A DNA stretch of 64,000 nt, taken from contig JACKHS010000003.1 of assembly GCA_020638875.1 (NCBI GenBank), positions 186,001-250,000 of the forward strand, read 5' to 3'. Under the pieces are notes generated by a model that was not told the DNA's origin, did not search any database, and saw only the letters and a list, made by a program, of their open reading frames with translations. Every line of letters begins with the position of its first letter. Position 1 is the stretch's first letter. The translations under genes and the position numbers were made by a program. Positions 55,150-62,750 of this stretch are shown here, piece by piece. This DNA comes from Planctomycetota bacterium (GTDB lineage Bacteria > Planctomycetota > UBA1135 > GCA-002686595).

Positions 55150-55779
55150 TCAGCTCTCTTGGGCCATGCCGACGCGGGTGGCGAGCTTCTCGAGCGCGCC
55201 GGTCTCGGCGATCACCAGGCCGCCGGAGACCACGTCGAACGCGCAGAGCTCGTCGGCCGTGCGCACCGTGACGCCGGGGAAGTTGCGGAAGGACTTGTAG
55301 ATGGCCTCGCTGCGGTCGTTCAGCACGACGAGCGCGCGACGCGGCGAGCCGAGGTCGGCCAGCACCTTGCGGGCGGCCTTCGCCGACGGCGTCGAGAAGC
55401 CGCCGAGGTCGGCGACCACGACTTCCCCGTCCTGCAGCTTGCCGGCGATGGCGCTGCGCGTCGCGACGCGGCGCGCCTTCGCGGGCATGTGGTAGCTGTA
55501 GTCGCGCGGCTTGGGGCCGTGCACCGTGCCACCGCCACGCCAGATGGGCGACTTGCGGTCGCCGGCGCGCGCGCGGCCGGTGTGCTTCTGCTTGTAGGGC
55601 TTCTTGTTGCTGCCCGAGACCTCCGAGCGCCCGCGGGTGTTGACGGTGCCCTGGCGCTGGTTGGCCTGGAACATCACCACCGCGTCCTTGAGGGTGCGGT
55701 AGAGGACCTTGTCGCCGAAGGGCGCGGCCTCGACCTCCACCTGGCCGACGCTGCCGGCCTTGTAGCTCTTGACTTCCAT
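55150..55779 (-). CDS. rplD: 50S ribosomal protein L4
   Basis: A 209-residue tunnel protein: RGRSEVSGSNKKPYKQKHTG and the loop ARAGDRKSPIWRGGGTVHGP. In E. coli L4 also represses its operon; the leader needed for that is not recognisable here. Confidence 0.97.
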   Translation of the reverse strand: MEVKSYKAGSVGQVEVEAAPFGDKVLYRTLKDAVVMFQANQRQGTVNTRGRSEVSGSNKKPYKQKHTGRARAGDRKSPIWRGGGTVHGPKPRDYSYHMPAKARRVATRSAIAGKLQDGEVVVADLGGFSTPSAKAARKVLADLGSPRRALVVLNDRSEAIYKSFRNFPGVTVRTADELCAFDVVSGGLVIAETGALEKLATRVGMAQES

Positions 55780-55785
55780 GGCGGA

Positions 55786-56439
55786 TCAGCCCTTCTTCTT
55801 CTTGGGGGTCTTGGTGGCGGTCTTGGCCGTCCGAACCTGCACGAGACCGTCGTTCGCGCCGGGCACCGCGCCCTTGATGAACAGCAGGTTGCGCTCGGCG
55901 TCGATGCGCATGATGGTCAGGTTCTTGGTCGTCTGACGCGCGTCGCCGTAGTGGCCACCCATGCGCTTGCCCTTGAACACGCGGCTCGGGTAGGCCGAGC
56001 AGCCGATCGAGCCGGGACGCCGGTAGTTCATCGAACCGTGCGTCTTCGGGCCGCGGCCGAAGCCGTGGCGCTTGATCGTGCCGGCGAAGCCGCGGCCCTT
56101 GGTGGTGCCGACGACGTCGACCTTCTGGCCGACCTCGAAGGCGTTCACGTCGACCGTGTCCCCCACCTGCACGGCGGCCGGGGCGTTCAGTCGCTCTTCG
56201 CGCAGGAAGCGCTTCGGCGTGATGTCGGCCTTCTTGAAGTGCCCGCGGCGCGGCTTGGAGACCAAGCTGTCGCGCACCTCGCCGTAGGCCCACTGCACGG
56301 CGTCGTAGCCGTCGTGTTCCTGCGTGCGAATCTGCGCGGCCACGCACGGACCGGCTTCGACGACGGTCACGCCGGTGACCGTGCCGTCCTCAGCGAAGAG
56401 CTGAGTCATGCCTCGTTTGCGCCCTAGGATCAGCGTCAT
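55786..56439 (-). CDS. rplC: 50S ribosomal protein L3
   Basis: A 217-residue early assembly protein: LGRKRGMTQLFAEDGTVTGV, KGRGFAGTIKRHGFGRGPKT and GRMGGHYG-type sequence as KRMGGHYGDARQ. It lies 251 bases after rpsJ, an unusually wide gap. Confidence 0.98.
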   Translation of the reverse strand: MTLILGRKRGMTQLFAEDGTVTGVTVVEAGPCVAAQIRTQEHDGYDAVQWAYGEVRDSLVSKPRRGHFKKADITPKRFLREERLNAPAAVQVGDTVDVNAFEVGQKVDVVGTTKGRGFAGTIKRHGFGRGPKTHGSMNYRRPGSIGCSAYPSRVFKGKRMGGHYGDARQTTKNLTIMRIDAERNLLFIKGAVPGANDGLVQVRTAKTATKTPKKKKG

Positions 56440-56480
56440 GATTCCTCGAGTCCTGTCGGGGGTGCCGGTTCGACCAGGGA

Positions 56481-56500
56481 GTCGAGCGCGTGCGCTCGAC
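56481..56500. repeat. Inverted repeat in the rpsJ-rplC spacer, 1
   Basis: GTCGAGCGC (56481-56489) pairs with GCGCTCGAC (56492-56500) with two bases between. It lies in the spacer, 41 bases upstream of rplC. Confidence 0.6.
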
Positions 56501-56611
56501 CCGACGCCTGGCCACGCGGCGGGGAGAGAGTTGGAAGGGATGCGCGCCGCGTGAGCCCCTCGCGCGGAGGAGGTCGCCGGCAGCGCGCCGTGAGATGTTC
56601 GGAGAGAGCTG

Positions 56612-56632
56612 CGCGCGGTGCGTCACCGCGCG
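56612..56632 (-). terminator. Hairpin in the rpsJ-rplC spacer, 2
   Basis: CGCGCGGTG (56612-56620) pairs with CACCGCGCG (56624-56632) around 3 bases, 58 bases past the rpsJ stop. It could be a partial terminator, attenuator or processing site. Confidence 0.5.
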
Positions 56633-56690
56633 CGGGATCGAGCTGCGGGCCGAACGGCGCGGGAGCCGTCAGGCCGAGAGGCGCCTGCCG

Positions 56691-56996
<306 letters not shown>

Positions 56997-57256
56997 GTAT
57001 GCGTCGAGACAGAAGCAGCGACGCACCCCGGCGCGGTGGTCCGCGAGAGCGCGTCTCTTCTCAGGTGTTCGGGTTCTGGGGAATCCCCGTCGCCGGTCCC
57101 CTCCGCGATCGGAGGGCGCTCTGCGACAGAGGGCCGAAGAAGGTAGCAGGGCCCGGGGGGAGCGTCAACACCCGCGCGGGCACTTCGGCCCCTTTCCGTG
57201 CGATCGGGGCCCCTGCCCGGCGCTCGCGACCGACCGAGCGAGCGAGGCGCCGCCCT

Positions 57257-59305
57257 TCAGCTCCAGACCAGGCCGCGCGCCACCAGCTCCTCCTCGGGCA
57301 CCGGCCGGAACCCGGCGGGCGTCATGGAGAAGCCCGCGCGGCCCTGGGACAGGGACCGCACGGTCGTCGAGTAGCCGAACATCTCCGCCAGCGGCACCGA
57401 GCCGCGCAGGGTGCGCAGCTCGCCCTCGGCCCCCACGTCCGTCAGGACGGCGTGGCGCGAGTTGAGGTCGGCGATGATGCCGCTCGAGAACTCGGCCGGG
57501 GCCTGGATCTCGAACTGCATGACCGGCTCCTCGAGCTGCACGCCCGCGGCTTGCATGGCCTGGCGGAGCGCGGCCACGGCGGCCTGGGCGTAGGCGGCGT
57601 CGCTCTCCTGGCCCTCGCGCGAGGCGGACCGGCGCACGCGCACGGCCGCGCTGACCATGGGGTAGCCGAAGCGCGGGCCGACCTGGGCCTCCTGGACCAG
57701 GGCGTCGGCCAGCGCGCGCCGCTGGGGCTCGCTCAACGGGCAGTCGGGCCCGAACTCGACCCGCGGCACGGCGGCCGTGGGGTCGGGCTCGAGCTCCAGC
57801 TCGACCACCGCGTAGGCCTCCTTGCCGGCCAGCACGCGCTCGACCTCGCCGCGGCCGGCGCCGGCCCCGTGGACCGCCTCGCGGTAGGCGACGCGCGGTT
57901 GCCCCACGCGCGGGGCGAGCTTGAACTCGTCGCGCAGGCGGTGCTGCGCCACCTCGAGGTGCAGCTCCCCCATCCCCCCTACGATCCACTGGCCGCTCTC
58001 GTCCTCGCGCACGTGGAAGGTGGGGTCCTCGTGGGCCAGGCGCCCCAGGGCCTGGCGCAGCTTGTCGCGCTCCGCCGCGCTCTCGGGCTCGATCACGAGC
58101 TGGATCACCGGCTCGGGGAACACCAGCGCCTCGAGCGCGAGCGGCGCGCCCTCCGAGCACAGCGTGTCGCCGGTGCCGGTGCGCTTCAGGCCGGTCAGCG
58201 CGACGATGTCACCCGCCTCGCCGGCGTCGAGCGACTGGTGCGCGTTGGCGTGGATGCGCAGCACGCGCGCGACGCGCTCGCGGGCGCGCGCCCGCGAGTT
58301 GTAGAGGTTCATGCCCGGCGTGACGGTGCCCGAGTACACGCGCACGAAGGTCAGGTCGCCGTGCGGGCCGGCGTGCAGCTTGAACGCGAGCAGGCAGGGC
58401 GGCCCGGCCGGGTCGGGGCCGAGCTCGACGGGCGCGTCGTCCTTCAGCGCGCGGGCCGTCACCGGCGGCACGTCGAGCGGCGAGGGCAGGTAGTCCACGA
58501 CGGCGTCGAGCAGCGGCTCCACGCCGACGTCGCGCAGCGCGGCGCCGCAGAGGCACGGCACGAGCGTGCGCGCGAGCACGCGGCGGCGCAACGCGGCGCG
58601 CAGCTCCTCCTCGCTCGGCTCCTCGTCGGCCAGCACGCGCTCCATCAGCGTCTCGTCCTCGTCGGCCAGCCGATCGACGAGCTCCGAGCGCAACACGCCG
58701 ACCTCGTCCGCCGCGGCGGCCGGCACGTCGACCTCGCGCAGCTCGCCGCCGTGCGTGCGATAGTCCCATGCGCGGCGCGTGACGAGGTCGACCACGTACG
58801 CGAGCTCGCCGTCCTCGTAGACGGGGAACTGCACCGGCACGCCCTGCGCGCCGAGCCGCGTCGCGAGCGTCTCGACGGCCGCGAGGTAGTCGGCGCCCAG
58901 GCGATCGCACTTGTTCACGAAGCCGATGGCCGGCACGCGGTAGCGCTCCATCTGCCGCCAGACCGTCTCCGACTGCGCCTGCACGCCGACGACGGCGTCG
59001 AGCACGAGCACCGCGCCGTCGAGCACGCGCATGCAGCGCTCGACCTCGACCGTGAAGTCCACGTGGCCGGGGGTGTCGATCAGGTTGAGCTCGTGTCCGC
59101 GCCACGGGATGCGCGTCGCGGCCGACGTGATCGTGATGCCGCGCTCGCGCTCCTCGGCCATCCAGTCCATCACGGCCGTGCCCTCGTCCACCGCGCCGAC
59201 GCGGTGCTCCACGCCCGAGTGCACGAGCATGCGCTCGCTGACCGTGGTCTTGCCCGCGTCGATGTGCGCGGCGACGCCGAAGTTGCGCAGCTTGGAGAGG
59301 TCCAT
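57257..59305 (-). CDS. fusA: Elongation factor G family GTPase
   Basis: A 682-residue translational GTPase. G1 is AHIDAGKTT, switch II region LIDTPGHVDFTVEVER, G4 NKCD. MDWMAEERERGITITSAATR is the canonical effector segment. Domain IV/V sequence is GYSTTVRSLSQGRAGFSM. The ATG at 59305 gives a family-like N-terminus. Its place ahead of rpsJ fits the str-S10 linkage, but rpsL, rpsG and tuf are absent. It may be a second EF-G paralogue, which many planctomycetes carry. Confidence 0.93.
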   Translation of the reverse strand: MDLSKLRNFGVAAHIDAGKTTVSERMLVHSGVEHRVGAVDEGTAVMDWMAEERERGITITSAATRIPWRGHELNLIDTPGHVDFTVEVERCMRVLDGAVLVLDAVVGVQAQSETVWRQMERYRVPAIGFVNKCDRLGADYLAAVETLATRLGAQGVPVQFPVYEDGELAYVVDLVTRRAWDYRTHGGELREVDVPAAAADEVGVLRSELVDRLADEDETLMERVLADEEPSEEELRAALRRRVLARTLVPCLCGAALRDVGVEPLLDAVVDYLPSPLDVPPVTARALKDDAPVELGPDPAGPPCLLAFKLHAGPHGDLTFVRVYSGTVTPGMNLYNSRARARERVARVLRIHANAHQSLDAGEAGDIVALTGLKRTGTGDTLCSEGAPLALEALVFPEPVIQLVIEPESAAERDKLRQALGRLAHEDPTFHVREDESGQWIVGGMGELHLEVAQHRLRDEFKLAPRVGQPRVAYREAVHGAGAGRGEVERVLAGKEAYAVVELELEPDPTAAVPRVEFGPDCPLSEPQRRALADALVQEAQVGPRFGYPMVSAAVRVRRSASREGQESDAAYAQAAVAALRQAMQAAGVQLEEPVMQFEIQAPAEFSSGIIADLNSRHAVLTDVGAEGELRTLRGSVPLAEMFGYSTTVRSLSQGRAGFSMTPAGFRPVPEEELVARGLVWS

Positions 59306-59508
59306 GGTCAACGGCCCTCCCCCGCCGCTCGCGGCGAGCCGGGCGCGTGGCGCCGTTCGTGCGGGCGAGATGGGCTCGGCGCGCTGCGCCGCGCGTGGCG
59401 CGGCTCGCGCGAGGTCGTGCGGGCGCGCTGCATGGTCGCGAGCATAACGACTCGCCGCCGCGGCGCGAGCGCGCACCGCGGCGGCGAGCCGGTTCCCGTC
59501 GCGTCGCG

Positions 59509-60540
59509 TCAGGAGTCCCAGGTCACGGCGAGGCCGTTCGTGAGGTTGAAGGCCGCGCCGCAGGGCGAGTTCACGGGGTCGCGGTACCAGAGCTGGTAGG
59601 TGCGCGTCTGCCCCGCCTGCGCGCCGTCCTTCGCGGCGACGTCGACGCTCGAGGAGGCCTCGCCGAGCGCGTCCGCGACGACCACCTGCAGGCGCGTCAC
59701 CACGCCGCCGGCGCAGCGCAGGCCGTCGCCGAAGGGCGCGCCCGCGCCGCCGTTCACGGCCACCGTGCCCGAGATCAGCAGCCCCGGAACGCCGGGCGGG
59801 CACTGGCTCGCGTGCAGCGCGAGCGTCCCGGCGCCGACGTGCGTCGAGCCGGTGGCCGCGAGACGCGCGCCGTGACCCGCAGCGTGCGCGCAGCCGACTC
59901 CGGGGCCGCCGGGGTTCGCGCACGGGCAAGCGCCGGCCTCGCCCACGCAGAAGCTCGTGCCGACGACCTGCCAACCGTCGCCGCTGCGATAGATGCCGGC
60001 GTTGCCGCCGATCCAGGCGTCCCCCGGCGCGAGCAGGATGGCCGCATTCCACTCGACCAGGTCGGGCACCCTCGACAGGTCGGGCGGGAACTCCTGCACC
60101 CACGTCTGGCCGCCGTCGGTCGTGCGCGCGACGAAGTCGTCCCAGCCGACAACAATCGCCTCGAGCGGGCTGATCGCCGAGACGCTCGTGTAGGCCGCGC
60201 CCGCCGGGCCGCCGGGGTCCTGCGGCGTCCACGTCACGCCGCCGTCGTCGGTGTGCAGCAGCGTGTTCACGAAGCCGCTGGCCCAGCCGTGCTGCGCGTC
60301 GACGAAGCACACGCTCGCGAGGCTGATGCCGCCCGCGTACTGCAGCGCCCAGGTCTGGCCGCCGTCGGTCGAGTGCCACACGTCGTCGCTCACGAGCCAG
60401 CCCTCCTGCCCGCCGGGCAGGAAGAACGCGTCGCGGAAGGTGCCGACGAGCGCGGGGTTGCCGTTGGGGCTCCAGGTCTGGCCGCCGCTCGAGCACAGCG
60501 GCGACGGCGAGCTGCACGCGCCGTACGTGTCGCCCGGCCC
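59509..60540 (-). CDS. BNR-repeat surface protein, 5' end lost
   Basis: About 340 residues are credible. There are three BNR-type blades with S/T-DGGQTW motifs (STDGGQTWALQ, HTDDGGVTWTPQ, TTDGGQTWVQE), as in photosynthesis stability factor-like propellers. A C-terminal beta-rich domain follows (CANPGGPGVGC, then GLLISGTVAVNGG). That type of tail is seen in large planctomycete secreted proteins. The frame stays open to 60795, but there it is antisense to an aminopeptidase-like sequence and is Ser/Arg/Pro-rich. So the signal peptide and first blades are missing and no start can be chosen. Confidence 0.7.
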   Translation of the reverse strand, partial: GPGDTYGACSSPSPLCSSGGQTWSPNGNPALVGTFRDAFFLPGGQEGWLVSDDVWHSTDGGQTWALQYAGGISLASVCFVDAQHGWASGFVNTLLHTDDGGVTWTPQDPGGPAGAAYTSVSAISPLEAIVVGWDDFVARTTDGGQTWVQEFPPDLSRVPDLVEWNAAILLAPGDAWIGGNAGIYRSGDGWQVVGTSFCVGEAGACPCANPGGPGVGCAHAAGHGARLAATGSTHVGAGTLALHASQCPPGVPGLLISGTVAVNGGAGAPFGDGLRCAGGVVTRLQVVVADALGEASSSVDVAAKDGAQAGQTRTYQLWYRDPVNSPCGAAFNLTNGLAVTWDS

Positions 60541-60880
60541 GCGCGGCACGCGCGACCTGGTGCTGCGCCTCGAGCGCGGTCGCCTCGTCGACGTGCGCGG
60601 CGAGGGCGCCGCCGAGTTGCGCGAACGCCTCGCGCAGGCGAGCGGCGACGCCGCGCTGCTCGGCGAGCTCTGCGTCGGCCTCAACCCCGTCGGCTCGACG
60701 CTGACCGGCAAGTCCTCGCTCGACGGCGTGCTCGCGGGCACGCTCACGCCGTCGTTCGGCAGCAACGAGGTCGTGGGCGGCACGCACCGCGCCAACCTCG
60801 ACCTGCGCTTCCCCTCGCGCGAGCTCGACCTCGTCGTGAACGGCGAGGTGCTCGTGAGCCGCGGCGAGCTGCAGGTCTAG
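60523..60880 (+). pseudogene. C-terminal fragment of an M29-like aminopeptidase
   Basis: About 110 residues resemble the end of M29 (AmpS/T-type) metallo-aminopeptidases: LVLRLERGRLVDVRGEG, LGELCVGLNPVGSTLTGKSS, FGSNEVVGGTHRANLDLRFP and ELDLVVNGEVLVSRGEL. The first two thirds of the enzyme are missing, and upstream sequence on this strand is antisense to the BNR gene. No start codon is credible. It is head-to-head with the truncated BNR gene. Confidence 0.65.
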
Positions 60881-60955
60881 GCGCCCGTCCGGGACGTCCC
60901 CCCGCCGTCGCGGCGTCCTCCACGGCGGCCTCCGAAGCGCGGCTCGGACAGGCCC

Positions 60956-61426
60956 CTACCCGCCGCTCGGCCGCGCGAGCTCCGCCAGGCCCGGATTGCG
61001 CGCCAGGAACTCCTCGGCCCAGCGGTAGTCGGCGAGCAGCTCGGGGTGCGGCCCGAACAGGATCGCGACGGCCGCGTAGAGCGCCTCGATCGAGGCGAGG
61101 CCCGCGGCGGGGTCGTCGAAGAGCGTGCTCTTGCGCGGGTACGCCGTCACCAGCGGCGGCAGGCGGCGGCGGACGGGCTCGCCGTCGACGGTGCGCAGCA
61201 GGCTGGGCAGCCGGCGCCAGGCGCAATCGACGAGGAAGAGCCCGCGCCCCGCGTCCGCCGGGCCCAGCTCCTCGCCGTCGGGGTGCAGGAGCACACGGCC
61301 GCCGGCGTCGAGGCGACGCTCGGGGTCGTAGCTCACGAAACGCACACCCGGCGCGCCCCGGAGCGGCGTCAGGGAGCACTTCTTCGTCGATTCGCGCGGG
61401 TCGCGCAGGATCAGGACGTCGAGCAT
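60956..61426 (-). CDS. Tsr3/DUF367-like protein (rRNA aminocarboxypropyltransferase family)
   Basis: A 156-residue protein. It has the family pattern: RDPRESTKKCSLTPL near the start, GLFLVDCAWRRL, RRRLPPLVTAYPRKS, AGLASIEALYAAVAILFG, and WAEEFLARNPGLAEL at the end. In eukaryotes and archaea Tsr3 transfers the aminocarboxypropyl group of SAM to a small-subunit rRNA pseudouridine. Length is close to archaeal members. The ATG at 61426 is preferred. It is divergent from the PASTA gene. The bacterial substrate is unknown. Confidence 0.78.
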   Translation of the reverse strand: MLDVLILRDPRESTKKCSLTPLRGAPGVRFVSYDPERRLDAGGRVLLHPDGEELGPADAGRGLFLVDCAWRRLPSLLRTVDGEPVRRRLPPLVTAYPRKSTLFDDPAAGLASIEALYAAVAILFGPHPELLADYRWAEEFLARNPGLAELARPSGG

Positions 61427-61580
61427 CGGGCGGAGGATAGCCCATCGACGCGCCCGGCGGGGACGACGCGCCCCGCGCTCGCGCGGAGATTTCCCTGGAG
61501 CAGGCTCATCGCTTCGATGCGTGTGGCCCCTGATCCCTTCGGACTCGTCCCGCCCCGTTCCCCACATCGAGGAGATCATC

Positions 61581-62228
61581 ATGACCGAGACCCCGGACGA
61601 ACTCGCCTCGCGAGGTTCCGTCGTCAAGCCGCCGGCCCGCTCGAAGGTGCTGCCGGACTTCCGCAAGGACCCGCTCGACGGCTCCCGGCTCGACCGCGGC
61701 TTCCCGTGCGTCAACCTGGCGGCGAGCTTCGTCGCCTGGTGCCACCGCCACGAGCTCGAGCCGCGTCAGGAGGTCGGCGGCGCGCTGCAACCCATCGAGG
61801 GTCGCGAGTTGCGCCGCACGATCGAGGCGAACGGTGCGGGCTTCTCCGCCGGCGAAGCCACGCCGCCGGCCGGACACGTCGCCGTGCGGCTCGGCCCCGG
61901 CGTCTACCCGGTCTCGTTGCCGCTCGAGGCCTCCGGCGGCTCCGCCGACGCGGGCGTCGCGTTCGCCTCGAAGACCCTCATGGCGGTGATGTCGATCGTG
62001 TTGCCGAACTTCCGCAACTGGATCGTGAGCGACTTCGTGGCCTGGTGCACGTTGCGCGGCCTCGTGCCGCTCGTCACGAAGTCCGCCACCGTCCCCGGGC
62101 ACACGCCGACGCCGAGCGAGGACCACATCGTGATCGCGTCCAACCACCCCGACAACCCGCCGGGCTCGTACGTCGGCTACGGCGACGAGGTCACCGTGAT
62201 CCTCTCGGGCACGACGCGGGCCGAGTAG
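61581..62228 (+). CDS. PASTA-repeat protein
   Basis: A 215-residue protein with two related halves: VNLAASFVAWCHRHELEP in the first and LPNFRNWIVSDFVAWC with GLVPLVTKSATVPG in the second. GSYVGYGDEVTVILSG closes it. These follow the PASTA pattern (VPnvvG..., helix, gL, ...pG..V..gseV.v.vs). There is no signal peptide or membrane segment, so it seems cytosolic, unlike PASTA domains of cell-wall kinases. The ATG at 61581 follows GAGGAG at 7 bases. The function is unknown. Confidence 0.72.
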   Translation: MTETPDELASRGSVVKPPARSKVLPDFRKDPLDGSRLDRGFPCVNLAASFVAWCHRHELEPRQEVGGALQPIEGRELRRTIEANGAGFSAGEATPPAGHVAVRLGPGVYPVSLPLEASGGSADAGVAFASKTLMAVMSIVLPNFRNWIVSDFVAWCTLRGLVPLVTKSATVPGHTPTPSEDHIVIASNHPDNPPGSYVGYGDEVTVILSGTTRAE

Positions 62229-62244
62229 GCCGCACACGTTTCAC

Positions 62245-62274
62245 GCGCGGTCGCGCTGGTGCGCGGCCGCGCGT
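62245..62274. terminator. Bidirectional hairpin between converging genes
   Basis: CGCGCGGTCGCGC (62245-62257) pairs with GCGCGGCCGCGCG (62262-62274) through one G-U pair, with a 4-nt loop. It serves the PASTA gene and the converging kinase/FGE gene. Confidence 0.6.
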
Positions 62275-62306
62275 CGTCGTCTCCGCAACGCGCCGCGGGC
62301 GCGCGC

Positions 62307-62750
62307 TTACGGCGCGAGCACCGCGCGCGCCAGGCGCACGCCGTGCGTCAGGTTGCTGCCGCCCGGCAGGTCGCCGTGCCGGTAGCTCAGTTGCATGCCG
62401 TCGGGGTGCGAGGCGAAGTGCATCCCCCGCCGGCTGCGGCGCCAGACCGTCGCCCCCACCGGCGGCGGGGGGAGCAGGTTGCCCTCGGCGTCGACGCGCT
62501 CGAGGCGCCACACGTCCGCGCACCACTCGGCGACGTTCCCGCCCAGATCGAAGAAGCCCCAGCGGCTCGGCTTGAAGTGGCCGACGGGCGCGTGGAGGTA
62601 GAAGTCGTCGTGCCAGGGGGCGGCGGCCAGGCCCTCGGGCGAGTGCTCCTCGTAGGTCTCGTCGCGGCTGTTCTCGTAGTGCTCAGCGGCGTCCCACGTG
62701 CTCCCCCAGGGGTAGAGCGTGCGCCGCCCCGCGCGCGCGGCGTGCTCCCA
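62307..62750 (-). pseudogene. C-terminal half of the FGE-like domain, after an in-frame TAG
   Basis: The same frame continues past the TAG at 62751: WEHAARAGRRTLYPWGSTWD, FKPSRWGFFDLGGNVAEWCA, and an ending with GGSNLTHGVRLAR. These are the usual second half of formylglycine-generating-enzyme-like (SUMF1) domains. With GAG instead of TAG it would read LPSEIEWEHAARAG without a break. It probably belongs to the kinase gene to the right. Confidence 0.8.

Noticed and set aside
60541..60795. N-terminus of the BNR protein
   Set aside because: These codons are antisense to the aminopeptidase-like sequence and encode a Ser/Arg/Pro-rich stretch with no signal peptide.
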